Shown piece by piece: positions 1 through 8,436 of a stretch of 64,000 nt of DNA (its first letter is position 1; each line of letters opens with the position of its first letter). The DNA is from Pseudomonas capsici (GTDB lineage Bacteria > Pseudomonadota > Gammaproteobacteria > Pseudomonadales > Pseudomonadaceae), in contig NZ_JAFGZD010000003.1 of NCBI RefSeq assembly GCF_017165765.1, positions 186,001-250,000 on the forward strand. The letters run 5' to 3'. Under the pieces are notes generated by a model. It was not told where the DNA came from, ran no database searches, and saw nothing but the letters and a program-made list of their open reading frames with translations. A program made the position numbers and the translations under genes.

Positions 1-339
1 ACAGGTCCACGGAACGGCATTCTGTCCCTGACCATCAAGGACAAATCCGTGCTGTATGCGGCTTACATGCCTTTTATCAAGAATGGCGGTCTGTTCATCC
101 CCACCAGCAAGAGTTACAAGCTGGGCGATGAAGTGTTCATGCTGCTCAATCTGATGGATGAGCCGGAGAAGGTTCCGGTGACCGGCAGGGTGACCTGGAT
201 CACTCCCAAGGGCGCGCAAGGCAACCGGGCCGCCGGTGTCGGCGTGCAATTCAACGACGGTGACAATACCGCTCGTAACCTGATCGAAACCTATCTGGTC
301 GGTGCTCTGAAGTCCGACCGTCCCACTCATACGATGTAG
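1..339 (+). CDS. pilZ: PilZ domain protein, 5' end cut by window edge
   Basis: The frame is open from base 1 and encodes 112 residues; only a few N-terminal residues should be missing, because PilZ proteins are about 118 aa. The residues NGILSLTIKD and GGLFIPTSKSYKLGDEVF, and the later VTGRVTWITPKG, match the type IV pilus protein PilZ. PilZ helps pilus assembly through PilB/FimX. The orthodox neighbour holB would lie just left of the window and tatD follows 14 bp downstream, which is the usual holB-pilZ-tatD order in Pseudomonas. The true start is outside the window. Confidence 0.9.
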   Translation, partial: TGPRNGILSLTIKDKSVLYAAYMPFIKNGGLFIPTSKSYKLGDEVFMLLNLMDEPEKVPVTGRVTWITPKGAQGNRAAGVGVQFNDGDNTARNLIETYLVGALKSDRPTHTM

Positions 340-353
340 TTGCCTCTTTACCC

Positions 354-1142
354 ATGCTTGTAGATTCGCATTGCCACCTCGACCGCCTTGACCTTACCCG
401 GCACGATGGCTCTCTGGACGCTGCCCTTGACGCGGCGCGTGGCAGGGGTGTCGGGCATTTTCTGTGCATCGGTGTCAGTGCCGACAATGCCGGCGCTGTA
501 AAGGCCCTGGCCGAGCGTTATGACGATGTGGACTGCTCGGTGGGCATTCACCCGCTGGATCTCAAGCCCGGCGAAGCGCCTGCCCTGGACTGGCTGCTGT
601 CCGAGCTGAATCATCCGCGAGTGGTGGCTATTGGTGAAACCGGTCTGGATTATCACTATGAACCCGAGGCTGCCGAGCTTCAGCAGGCTTCCTTTCGTTT
701 GCATCTGCAGGCGGCCAGTGTCACCGGCAAGCCGGTCATCGTGCATACCCGCGGGGCGCGTGCCGATACCCTGAATCTGTTGCGTGAAGCCGCACTGCCA
801 CAGGCGGGCGTGCTGCATTGCTTCACCGAAGACTGGGAAATGGCCAGGGCGGCTCTGGACCTGGGGTTCTATATTTCGCTGTCTGGCATCGTGACCTTCC
901 GCAATGCCGATGCGTTGCGTGATGTGGCACGTCAGGTGCCTGCCGACCGTCTGCTGGTCGAGACCGATTCCCCTTATCTGGCACCGATTCCCTATCGCGG
1001 CAAGCCAAACCTGCCGCAATACGTGCGCGAAGTGGCCGAGTTTCTGGCGATGCTGCGCGGCGAGCCTTACGAGCGTTTTGCCGAGCAGACCACGGAAAAC
1101 TTTGCCCGGCTGTTTCCCCGGGCGCGGGTAACAAAGTCGTAA
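354..1142 (+). CDS. TatD family metal-dependent deoxyribonuclease
   Basis: A 262-aa TIM-barrel hydrolase of the TatD/YcfH family, at the family's usual length. The metal-binding DSHCHLD is at residues 4-10, GETGLDYHYE supplies the bridging Glu, and VIVHTRG, LHCFTED and ETDSPYLAP carry the remaining metal ligands. The family removes nucleotides from DNA 3' ends and is implicated in repair and DNA turnover. It follows pilZ closely and is probably co-transcribed with it. The ATG at 354 is the first start giving the MLVDSHCH N-terminus; no strong ribosome-binding site precedes it, which fits read-through translation from the upstream gene. Confidence 0.92.
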   Translation: MLVDSHCHLDRLDLTRHDGSLDAALDAARGRGVGHFLCIGVSADNAGAVKALAERYDDVDCSVGIHPLDLKPGEAPALDWLLSELNHPRVVAIGETGLDYHYEPEAAELQQASFRLHLQAASVTGKPVIVHTRGARADTLNLLREAALPQAGVLHCFTEDWEMARAALDLGFYISLSGIVTFRNADALRDVARQVPADRLLVETDSPYLAPIPYRGKPNLPQYVREVAEFLAMLRGEPYERFAEQTTENFARLFPRARVTKS

Positions 1143-1159
1143 CAGCCTGAATTGCGGGC

Positions 1160-1278
1160 AAAAAAAACCCGGATTCTGGGGGGTGAAACCGGGTTAAGAC
1201 CATTAGGAGTAAAACTAAAGGTACGCTGTCCATCGGCACCTTTACCGGCCTGTCACTTGGGGGATGTATGACACGCCA
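1160..1278 (-). ncRNA. rgsA: Candidate RgsA (P16) small RNA
   Basis: This intergenic region has no convincing ORF. On the minus strand it ends in a strong intrinsic terminator: AACCCGG at 1195-1189 pairs with CCGGGTT at 1172-1166, followed by a run of T. About 120 nt upstream is CGATACTTAA, close to the RpoS extended -10 (CTATACTT). From established knowledge, the RpoS-dependent sRNA RgsA of Pseudomonas is about 120 nt and lies beside tatD, between the PA2958 and PA2959 homologues. Place, size, promoter type and terminator all fit. The exact 5' end is inferred from the -10 position. Confidence 0.72.
1166..1195 (-). terminator. Intrinsic terminator of the rgsA candidate
   Basis: A 7-bp stem, AACCCGG/CCGGGTT, with a 16-nt loop is followed on the minus strand by seven or more T (1161-1167). 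The T-run lies on the correct side only for minus-strand transcription, so this is not the tatD terminator. Confidence 0.8.
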
Positions 1279-1283
1279 GCGCC

Positions 1284-1293
1284 TTAAGTATCG
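1284..1293 (-). promoter_or_regulatory. RpoS-type -10 element of the rgsA candidate
   Basis: The minus strand reads CGATACTTAA, with seven of eight positions matching the sigma-S extended -10 CTATACTT. No good -35 is seen, which is normal for RpoS promoters. It sits about 6 bp upstream of the proposed sRNA start. Confidence 0.6.
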
Positions 1294-1501
1294 ATCAGGA
1301 TTGTGACGCGTCCAGTACGGGTTGTTCGTTTTTTAAACAGTTTTGGAATACTAAACCGCTTATTGATTGCTCAATGAGCGGCTTTGTTCAGCGCGTTTTT
1401 ATCTCTTCGCTGAAAGTCTCTGATTTGAAATGAAATTGATTTTTTTCTGTCCTGCCTGCCTTCATTGCACTGCAAGGGTGGCCGAGTCCTCGAGGTTGTA
1501 A

Positions 1502-2146
1502 GTGGAGTTTTCCAACGGTTTTCTGCTGAGTCTTTCGCTGTGCCTGGATATCGGACTGGCCAATATCGCGATGATCACGCTTTCCATGCAGCAGGGTTTT
1601 TCCAGGGGGCTGTGGCTCGGCCTGGGGACTTGCATCGGCGATCTGGTGTATGCGGTCCTGGCGATGCTGGGCATGGCTGTCCTTCTGCAATATGAAGCGG
1701 TGCGTTATGTGCTCTGGCTGGGCGGTTCGGCGGTTCTGGCTTACCTGTGTTTCAAGATGATGAGAAGTGCTGTGGGCGTCAGTGCCGGTATCGAAAGCCG
1801 GGGCGGGCAATGGGGCAGGACGGCACCCTCGCTGTTCTTTCGCGGCATCTTCCTGGCCATGTCATCGCCCAGTGCGATCCTGTGGTTCGCGGCGGTTGGC
1901 GGGGCGTTGATCGCCCGGCAGGGTTCTGACATGTCGAGCGCTTCGTCCTTTCTGGCGGGGTTTCTTGCAGCAGGTGTGGTGTGGTCGATTACCCTGTGTG
2001 CGCTGGCTCATCAGGGCGGGCGACTGATGGGCGAGAAGATGCTGAAGTGGTCTTATATCGCTTCGGCGTTGATCTTTGCCTATTTCACCCTTTATGTCGT
2101 GATTACCGGCTACATGGAGTTCGTGGGGCAGCCTGCACTTTCGTAA
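1502..2146 (+). CDS. LysE/RhtB family amino-acid exporter
   Basis: A 214-aa inner-membrane protein with about six hydrophobic segments. The N-terminus FLLSLSLCLDIGLANIAM and the downstream QGFSRGLWLGLGTCIGDLVY are the typical first helices of LysE/RhtB translocators, which export amino acids or related metabolites. The substrate cannot be read from sequence. The start is a GTG at 1502; there is no ATG near it, and GAGG upstream may act as a weak ribosome-binding site. It appears to be a single-gene unit facing away from rgsA. Confidence 0.85.
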   Translation: MEFSNGFLLSLSLCLDIGLANIAMITLSMQQGFSRGLWLGLGTCIGDLVYAVLAMLGMAVLLQYEAVRYVLWLGGSAVLAYLCFKMMRSAVGVSAGIESRGGQWGRTAPSLFFRGIFLAMSSPSAILWFAAVGGALIARQGSDMSSASSFLAGFLAAGVVWSITLCALAHQGGRLMGEKMLKWSYIASALIFAYFTLYVVITGYMEFVGQPALS

Positions 2147-2268
2147 CCGGAACGGCCATTTCGGTCTGAATTCATCCATATTGTGTTGAGATGGTCGGAT
2201 GATCCGTGCAATCTGTCGCCATTTGGGCATAATACGCGGCTTCGATTTTGATCCCTACAGATCTCCTT

Positions 2269-2931
2269 ATGCACAAAGAACCTCGTAAGATCCGTGAATT
2301 TCGCCGCCGTGAGCAGGAAATTCTCGACACCGCGCTAAAGCTGTTCCTCGAGCAGGGTGAAGACAGTGTCACTGTCGAGATGATCGCGGATGCCGTGGGC
2401 ATAGGCAAAGGCACGATCTACAAGCACTTCAAGTCCAAGGCCGAGATCTATCTGCGCCTGATGCTCGATTACGAGCGCGACTTGAACGAGCTGCTGCACT
2501 CGGCCGATGTCGACAAGGACAAGGAGGCGCTGTCGCGTGCCTACTTCGAATTCCGCATGCGCGACCCCCAGCGCTATCGCCTCTTCGATCGTCTGGAAGA
2601 AAAGGTCGTCAAGGGCAATCAGGTTCCCGAACTGGTCGAAGAGCTGCACAAGATCCGGGCTTCCAACTTCGAGCATCTGACCCTGCTGATCAAGGGGCGG
2701 ATCACCGAAGGCAAGCTTGAAGACGTGCCTCCCTATTATCACTACTGCGCGGCCTGGGCCCTGGTGCATGGCGCGGTGGCGCTGTATCACTCGCCGTTCT
2801 GGAGCAATGTGCTGGAAGATCAGGAAGGTTTTTTCCATTTCCTGATGGACATCGGCGTGCGCATGGGCAACAAGCGCAAGCGCGACAGCGATCCCCTGCC
2901 GGATGTAAAACCCGGGTCAGCCGACCAGTAG
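2269..2931 (+). CDS. TetR family transcriptional regulator
   Basis: A 220-aa regulator. The helix-turn-helix lies at about residues 30-62: SVTVEMIADAVGIGKGTIYK followed by HFKSKAEIY. The rest is an all-helical ligand-binding domain rich in charged and aromatic residues. I chose the ATG at 2269 (MHKEPRKIREF); the frame opens earlier at a TTG (2248) but the extension MIPTDLL is not family-like. CATAAT at 2229-2234 could be its -10. It sits alone between the exporter and a lipoprotein; its target and ligand are unknown. It matches the TetR gene found beside tatD/rgsA in other Pseudomonas genomes. Confidence 0.88.
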   Translation: MHKEPRKIREFRRREQEILDTALKLFLEQGEDSVTVEMIADAVGIGKGTIYKHFKSKAEIYLRLMLDYERDLNELLHSADVDKDKEALSRAYFEFRMRDPQRYRLFDRLEEKVVKGNQVPELVEELHKIRASNFEHLTLLIKGRITEGKLEDVPPYYHYCAAWALVHGAVALYHSPFWSNVLEDQEGFFHFLMDIGVRMGNKRKRDSDPLPDVKPGSADQ

Positions 2932-2953
2932 AGCGGACCTGTCCGCGAAGACG

Positions 2954-2982
2954 GCATCCACACGATAGATAGGTGTGGATGC
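2954..2982. terminator. Hairpin after the TetR gene
   Basis: A perfect 10-bp stem (GCATCCACAC/GTGTGGATGC) with a 9-nt loop lies 22 bp after the TetR stop. There is no T-run, so it could be a Rho-assisted or mRNA-stabilising hairpin rather than a full terminator. Confidence 0.45.
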
Positions 2983-3093
2983 ACCGGCCTCTCGCAATGA
3001 ATTCGCTACATTGACCCTCTCGCGTCTTGTTTGGCGCGGAAGCTGCATCCGACGACCATTCGCCGGTTTTCCGTCACCGGCATCTGGGAGGAT

Positions 3094-3699
3094 ATGATGC
3101 GTAGCCTGGTTTTATTGCTGGCGCTTTTGGCGTTGAGTGGTTGCATGAAAGTCAGTGATATGGGGGAGGGCGTTCGTGAGCAGTTCAGTGATGCTGGCCT
3201 GCTCGATCACAGTGAAACCCGTCGCCTGGGTAACTGGCGCGTTCAGCCGGATTCCTTCATCTATATCGCCCAGGGTGCATTCGTACCGCCAGGTCGTGCT
3301 TATCCGCGTCCCAATGTGGTCGCCGAAGAGGCGTTCAAAGGTTTTGTCGAATACTTCCCCATGGTCCGCCGTGCTCCTGCTCCGATGGGGCTGGACGACG
3401 CCATGATCGAGGCTCGTAGCGCCGGCGCGCATTACCTGCTCTACACGCGTTTTGCCAAGGCCGATGACCGTATCGGCACCACCGATGAATGGTCCGATCA
3501 GGAAGCGCTGGATCGCCTGGGTGTAGACAGTGGCGTCATTCAACTGATGCTCATCGAAACCAGCACCCGCTACCTCATCGACAGCGCTCGTATTCGCAGT
3601 CGTGGCGGATTGCTGACACTTTACGATACCAAGCCTCAGGATTTGCTTGGTCCGCCCCTTCGGGACTACGCTCGTAGACTGTTGGGTGTGGAAAACTAG
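3094..3699 (+). CDS. DUF4823-type outer-membrane or periplasmic lipoprotein
   Basis: 201 aa from the ATG at 3094 (or the adjacent ATG at 3097), preceded by GGGAGG at good spacing. The N-terminus is a lipoprotein signal, RSLVLLLALLALSGC, with the lipobox LSGC. The mature part includes GNWRVQPDSFIYIAQGAF and a later ARSAGAHYLLYTRFA segment that I associate with DUF4823. No function is established. The frame extends upstream to 3031, but that extension lacks a signal and is not used. The next gene, DUF1285, starts 9 bp after the stop, so the two are probably one transcript. Confidence 0.8.
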   Translation: MMRSLVLLLALLALSGCMKVSDMGEGVREQFSDAGLLDHSETRRLGNWRVQPDSFIYIAQGAFVPPGRAYPRPNVVAEEAFKGFVEYFPMVRRAPAPMGLDDAMIEARSAGAHYLLYTRFAKADDRIGTTDEWSDQEALDRLGVDSGVIQLMLIETSTRYLIDSARIRSRGGLLTLYDTKPQDLLGPPLRDYARRLLGVEN

Positions 3700-3708
3700 G
3701 GGCAGGAC

Positions 3709-4269
3709 ATGAGTGATTCAGGCAAGGCCACCGATCTGCTTTCGCAGATTCCTGCAAGCAAAGGGCTGCCGCCTGTTCATTTGTGGAATCCGGATTTCTG
3801 TGGCGATATCGACATGCGTATCGCCCGGGACGGCACCTGGTACTACCTGGGCACGCCGATTGGCCGCAAACCCATGGTTCGCCTGTTTTCCACCATCCTG
3901 CGTCGCGATGGCGATGACTATTTTCTCGTCACCCCCGTGGAGAAGGTGGGCATCAAGGTCGATGACGCTCCTTTCGTGGCTGTCGGCCTGCAAGTGAGTG
4001 GCGAGGGCGAGGCTCAGATCCTGCGCTTTGTCACCCATGTCGAGGATGAGGTGGAGGCCGGGCCCGAGCATCCGATCCGCGTCCTGATCGATCCTGTCAC
4101 TCAGGAGCCTTCGCCGTATGTTCATGTGCGCAGCAACCTGGAAGCCCTGATTCATCGCAATGTGTTTTATGAACTGGTCGAGCTGGCGGTTTCGCGTCAG
4201 TTGTACGGCCAGACCTGGCTGGGTGTATGGAGCCATGGCTCATTCTTTCCGATTGGCCTGGAACCCTGA
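3709..4269 (+). CDS. DUF1285 domain protein
   Basis: 186 aa, soluble, no signal peptide. Typical DUF1285 sequence: PPVHLWNPDFCGDIDMRIAR, DGTWYYLGTPIGRKPMVRLF, and DDYFLVTPVEKVGIKVDDAPF. The family is widespread in proteobacteria and has no defined role. GGGGCAGGAC precedes the ATG. It overlaps nothing and lies upstream of usg by 83 bp, so it may share a transcript with the lipoprotein before it. Confidence 0.88.
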   Translation: MSDSGKATDLLSQIPASKGLPPVHLWNPDFCGDIDMRIARDGTWYYLGTPIGRKPMVRLFSTILRRDGDDYFLVTPVEKVGIKVDDAPFVAVGLQVSGEGEAQILRFVTHVEDEVEAGPEHPIRVLIDPVTQEPSPYVHVRSNLEALIHRNVFYELVELAVSRQLYGQTWLGVWSHGSFFPIGLEP

Positions 4270-4352
4270 GACTGTCCGCTTCTATTGGCTTGATTGCCTG
4301 CTGGCATCTCGACAGTTAAAGTGCCGCTCCCTGTTTTGCCTGAGGTTTTTGC

Positions 4353-5363
4353 ATGAGTCAGTCCTTTGATATCGCCGTGATCGGTGCAACCGGTACTGTC
4401 GGCGAAACCATCGTCCAGATTCTGGAAGAACGCGATTTTCCGGTCGGCAATCTGCACCTGCTGGCCAGCGTCGAGTCGGCAGGCCATTCGGTACCTTTCA
4501 GGGGCAAGAATGTACGTGTGCGCGAAGTCGACGAGTTCGATTTCAGTCAGGTTCGCCTGGCGTTTTTCGCCGCCGGGCCGGCCGTCAGCCTGAGTTTCGC
4601 TTCCCGTGCCATTGCCGCCGGTTGTTCGGTGGTGGATCTGTCCGGCGCGCTGCCTGCCAGTCAGGCGCTGCGTCTGGTTCCTGAGGTCAATGGTGATCTG
4701 CTTGCCGCGAATGCCGGGCCGCATCTGGTCAGCAGCCCGAGTGCTGCGGCCACGGCGCTGGCTCTGGCGCTGGCACCTCTGCGCAGTGTTCTGGACATCG
4801 TGCGGATCAATGTCACAGCCTGCCTGGCTGTTTCTACCCTGGGGCGCGAAGGTGTTGCCGAACTGGCACGCCAGACCACCGAGCTGCTGAACGTGCGTCC
4901 ACTGGAAACACGTTTCTTTGATCGGCAGATGGCGTTCAACCTGTTGGCGCAGGTCGGTGCGCCGGACGAGTCGGGTCATGTTCCGCTCGAGAAGCGTCTG
5001 GTGGAAGAAGTGCGCGAGCTGCTGGTATTGCCTGAGCTCAAGGTTTCCGCCAGTTGTATTCAGGTGCCGGTTTTCTTTGGCGACAGCTTCAGCGTTTCGG
5101 TGCAGGCCGCAGGCCCGGTGGATATTGCGGCGGTCAATCAATTGCTCGATTCCGCACCCGGTGTAGAGCTGGTCGATGCGGGTGATTACCCGACCCCGGT
5201 GGGTGATGCCGTAGGCCAGGATGTCGTTTATATAGGCCGTGTCCGCGGTGGAATAGACGATCCGGAGCAACTTAATCTGTGGGTTACTTCAGATAATGTT
5301 CGCAAGGGAGCTGCTTTGAATGCTGTGCAGGTTGGCGAATTGTTGATAAAAGGCTATGTGTAA
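4353..5363 (+). CDS. usg: Aspartate-semialdehyde dehydrogenase homologue (USG-1 type), probably inactive
   Basis: 336 aa. The N-terminal NAD(P)-binding GATGTVGETI (residues 10-19) and the overall length match aspartate-semialdehyde dehydrogenase. The active-site motif, normally NPNC(T/S), is SPSAA at residues 128-132, so the catalytic Cys is Ala131. This is the state expected for USG-1 proteins, which are Asd paralogues. The gene sits upstream of fimV and truA, as usg sits upstream of truA in E. coli; the true asd would lie to the left in Pseudomonas but not in this window. A structural or regulatory role is inferred; none is established. Confidence 0.85.
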   Translation: MSQSFDIAVIGATGTVGETIVQILEERDFPVGNLHLLASVESAGHSVPFRGKNVRVREVDEFDFSQVRLAFFAAGPAVSLSFASRAIAAGCSVVDLSGALPASQALRLVPEVNGDLLAANAGPHLVSSPSAAATALALALAPLRSVLDIVRINVTACLAVSTLGREGVAELARQTTELLNVRPLETRFFDRQMAFNLLAQVGAPDESGHVPLEKRLVEEVRELLVLPELKVSASCIQVPVFFGDSFSVSVQAAGPVDIAAVNQLLDSAPGVELVDAGDYPTPVGDAVGQDVVYIGRVRGGIDDPEQLNLWVTSDNVRKGAALNAVQVGELLIKGYV

Positions 5364-5432
5364 AAGATACTTGGCAACAATTTGAAGAATATTTCTAGCG
5401 GCGCTATGCCTTACACCCAATGCAGGACTACC

Positions 5433-5450
5433 TCCCCGGTTACCGGGGGA
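5433..5450 (+). other. Small GC hairpin in the fimV leader
   Basis: CCCCGG-TTA-CCGGGG forms a tight stem-loop 22 nt before the fimV start. It could affect fimV translation or mRNA processing; no T-run follows, so it is not an obvious terminator. Confidence 0.4.
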
Positions 5451-5471
5451 TCTTTAAACAAGGGATGGGCT

Positions 5472-8312
5472 ATGGTTCAGGTTCGTAAACTGGTATTAGC
5501 AATTGCTGCGGCTTCGGCGCTGTCATCGGGGATGGCGCAGGCGTTGGGGCTCGGGGAATTGTCGGTAAAGTCGACCCTGAACCAGCCTCTGGTAGCCGAG
5601 ATTGAGTTGACTCAGGCACAGGGCCTCGATGCTGCACAAGTTGTCCCGAGCCTGGCAACTACTGCCGACTTCGCCCAGGCGGGTGTCACGCGACAGGCAT
5701 TTCTCAATGACCTGACTTTTACCCCGGTTATCAATGCCAGTGGTAAAAGCGTGTTGCGCATTACTTCCAGCAAGCCGGTGCGCGATCCCTATGTGAAGTT
5801 CCTGGTTCAGGTGCTCTGGCCCAATGGCCGGTTGTTGCGTGAATACAGCCTGCTGCTGGATCCGCCCAAGTTCTCGCCAGAGGCCGCTGCGGCTGCCGCT
5901 GCCGCCGCTCCTGCGGCCCCGGCAGCAGCGCCTGCGCAATTGCCGGCAGTTGCGCCGCCAGCTACAGCGCCAGCACCTGCCGCGCCATCTGCACCAGCCC
6001 CGGCTCCCGAGGCCGCCTTGCCGCCTCCTGCTGCGGACAAGCCTGCACAATACGTCACCACCAATAACGATACCCTGTGGGAAATTGCCGCCAAGGTTCG
6101 TACGGCGGGCACGGTTCAACAGACCATGCTGGCGATACAGGCGCTGAACCCCGATGCGTTCATCGGTGGCAACATCAACCGCCTGAAAAAGGGCCAGGTG
6201 TTGCGTCTGCCGACGCCTCAGCAAACCACCGCGCTGCCTCAGCCTCAGGCTCTGGCGGAGGTTTCCCAGCAATATCGCGCCTGGCGCGAAGGGCGTCGCC
6301 TGCCAGCGGGCACCCGTCAGGTGGATGCAACCCGACGTGCGCGAGCCGGTGAGGCTCCGTCGCAGGTTGAAACCCGCGACAACCTCAGTCTGGTTTCTGC
6401 AAGTGGCAAGCCTGCTGCCAAGGGGGCGTCAGGTGACGCTGACCTGAGCAACAAGCTGGCTGTGGCTCAGGAAGCACTGGATACCTCGCGTCGTGACAAT
6501 GCCGAGCTGAAAAGCCGCATGAACGATCTGCAAAGCCAGCTCGACAAGTTGCAGCGCCTGATCGAACTCAAGAACGATCAGCTGGCCAAGGTGCAAGCCG
6601 GTGCAGCAGCGCCTGCGCCTGCCGCCCCGGTCAATCCGGCGGTGCCGGCTGCGCTGGTCGATGCCAATGGTGCGCCGATCAAGCCCGCAGGCGAAGTGGC
6701 TCCCGAAGATGCATTGCCGGCAGGTGCCGCTCAGGTGGCGACACCGGCTGCCGAGCAGCCTCTGACCGTTGAGCCTGTCGCAGCTCAGGAAGATGATTCG
6801 CTCAACAGCATCCTCAATAATCCGATCCTGCTTGGTCTGATCGGTGGTGGTGCTCTTCTGATTCTGGCGCTGTTGCTGCTGTTCCTGGCTCGTCGTCGCA
6901 ATGCCAAGGCCGAGGCTGAAAAGCACAAGCGCATGGCGCGTGCCCTGGCTGAAGAGTCCGATTTCGTTTCCGATATGGACATGGACGTGCCTCAGGCCAG
7001 CTTCGACGGGCTCGATGTGCCGCCGCCGAACGTCAAGATGGGGGCGGCTCCTGCCGCCGCTGCTGCTTCCCGTGAGCGTCCGGCCGATCCGCTGGTCCAG
7101 GCTGAAATCCACATTGCCTACGGTCGCATGAATCAGGCGATTGAATTGCTCGAAGAGTCCGTCAAGGAAGATCCATCGCGTGACGACATTCGCCGCAAGC
7201 TGATGGAAATCTACTCCGAGCAGGGTAACAACAAGGCCTATGCGGCCCACGAACGGAAGTTGGTGGCTGCGGGAAAGCGTAATGCTGAGGTCGAGCAGCT
7301 AAAGGATCGATACTCGACCGAGAAGGCCCCGGAACCTGTAACGGCACCGGTGGCTGCTGAACCTGTTCCTGCGCCTGCTGCACCGGAGCCGGCACCTGCA
7401 CCAGCGCCTTCGGTTGCTCCGCAGGCTGCCGTTGCGGCGGCTGCAGCTGCAGTCACCGCGGCTGCCGTGGCGGCGGAACTGGATGCCAAATATGTCGAAG
7501 AGCTTCTGGCCGAGGATCCCGAGGATCCGACGCCAGTACTTGCTCCAGAGCCTGAGCTTGAGCCGGAACCTGAGCCCGAGCAGCCTGCACCTGTGGTGGC
7601 CGAGCCGGTTGTCGAAGAAGACAATCCGTTCGATCATGATTTCGATCTGAGTCTGGACGAGTTCGACGAAACGCCTGCGGCTGAGGTTTCCACGATCAAC
7701 GATCTGGACGACCTGCTGCTGGATGAGCCTGGCATTTCGGCTGCAACGGATGCCGAGGAGTTGAGCTTCGAGTCGATCATGCAGCAGCAGAAAGATGCCC
7801 AGGCTGCGGCCGGTGTCGATGATCTGGCCGATTTCGATCTGGATCTTTCCTCGGAAGAACCAGCACTCAAGGCCGAGGACGATCTGCTGCTGAGCCTGGG
7901 CGACGACCCGCTCGATCTGGGTGAGACTGCGCCTTCGCCCCAGGAAGATCTGGAACTGCCTGAAGATTTCGATCTGTCGCTGGCCGATGAGATTGAAACC
8001 GATCAGGCGACCCAGGCTTTCGCTTCGGAGATCGAGGACGTCAACGCCGAGCTGGACCGTCTTTCACAGAATCTGGAGCATCCGCCGCTCGACGAGCCGC
8101 GCTTCACGGCTGAGGATGCGGCTCTGGAGGACGAGCCAGAGTTCGACTTCCTGTCCGGTGTCGATGAAGCCGCGACCAAGCTGGATCTGGCGCGCGCCTA
8201 TATCGATATGGGCGATGCCGACGGGGCTCGGGATATTCTCGACGAAGTGGTCAGTGAAGGGGATGACGGCCAGAAGAGTGAAGCACGCGAGATGTTGTCG
8301 CGTCTGGCCTGA
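5472..8312 (+). CDS. fimV: FimV, polar hub protein for type IV pili and twitching
   Basis: 946 aa from the ATG at 5472, which gives a signal peptide (VRKLVLAIAAASALSSGMAQA). In order: the FimV N-terminal domain (GLGELSVKSTLNQPLVAEIE), an Ala/Pro linker, a peptidoglycan-binding LysM domain around residues 195-240 (YVTTNNDTLWEIAAKV), a coiled coil, one membrane helix near residue 455 (LLGLIGGGALLILALLLLF), a cytoplasmic TPR, a long acidic Glu/Asp/Ala/Pro-rich region, and the C-terminal FimV TPR cap ending in DGARDILDEVV and SEAREMLSRLA. FimV anchors pilus and cAMP-signalling proteins at the pole. The longer frame back to 5382 adds no signal peptide and is not used. Confidence 0.95.
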   Translation: MVQVRKLVLAIAAASALSSGMAQALGLGELSVKSTLNQPLVAEIELTQAQGLDAAQVVPSLATTADFAQAGVTRQAFLNDLTFTPVINASGKSVLRITSSKPVRDPYVKFLVQVLWPNGRLLREYSLLLDPPKFSPEAAAAAAAAAPAAPAAAPAQLPAVAPPATAPAPAAPSAPAPAPEAALPPPAADKPAQYVTTNNDTLWEIAAKVRTAGTVQQTMLAIQALNPDAFIGGNINRLKKGQVLRLPTPQQTTALPQPQALAEVSQQYRAWREGRRLPAGTRQVDATRRARAGEAPSQVETRDNLSLVSASGKPAAKGASGDADLSNKLAVAQEALDTSRRDNAELKSRMNDLQSQLDKLQRLIELKNDQLAKVQAGAAAPAPAAPVNPAVPAALVDANGAPIKPAGEVAPEDALPAGAAQVATPAAEQPLTVEPVAAQEDDSLNSILNNPILLGLIGGGALLILALLLLFLARRRNAKAEAEKHKRMARALAEESDFVSDMDMDVPQASFDGLDVPPPNVKMGAAPAAAAASRERPADPLVQAEIHIAYGRMNQAIELLEESVKEDPSRDDIRRKLMEIYSEQGNNKAYAAHERKLVAAGKRNAEVEQLKDRYSTEKAPEPVTAPVAAEPVPAPAAPEPAPAPAPSVAPQAAVAAAAAAVTAAAVAAELDAKYVEELLAEDPEDPTPVLAPEPELEPEPEPEQPAPVVAEPVVEEDNPFDHDFDLSLDEFDETPAAEVSTINDLDDLLLDEPGISAATDAEELSFESIMQQQKDAQAAAGVDDLADFDLDLSSEEPALKAEDDLLLSLGDDPLDLGETAPSPQEDLELPEDFDLSLADEIETDQATQAFASEIEDVNAELDRLSQNLEHPPLDEPRFTAEDAALEDEPEFDFLSGVDEAATKLDLARAYIDMGDADGARDILDEVVSEGDDGQKSEAREMLSRLA

Positions 8313-8332
8313 TCAAGTCTGACCCGTACAGC

Positions 8333-8360
8333 AACGGCCGCTTTTGCGGCCGTTTGCTTT
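8333..8360 (+). terminator. Intrinsic terminator after fimV
   Basis: A perfect 9-bp stem AACGGCCGC/GCGGCCGTT with a TTTT loop, followed by TGCTTTT, 20 bp after the fimV stop. Confidence 0.75.
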
Positions 8361-8395
8361 TGTGGCCTGTTACTGGCGTCTTTTTTCGACGCCCG

Positions 8396-8401
8396 TATAA
8401 T
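8396..8401 (+). promoter_or_regulatory. Probable -10 of the truA promoter
   Basis: TATAAT lies 35 bp upstream of truA and just after the fimV terminator. A clear -35 is not visible at 17 bp spacing. Confidence 0.5.
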
Positions 8402-8436
8402 GGCCGCCTTTTCGCGGACTCACAGGCTTTAGCACC

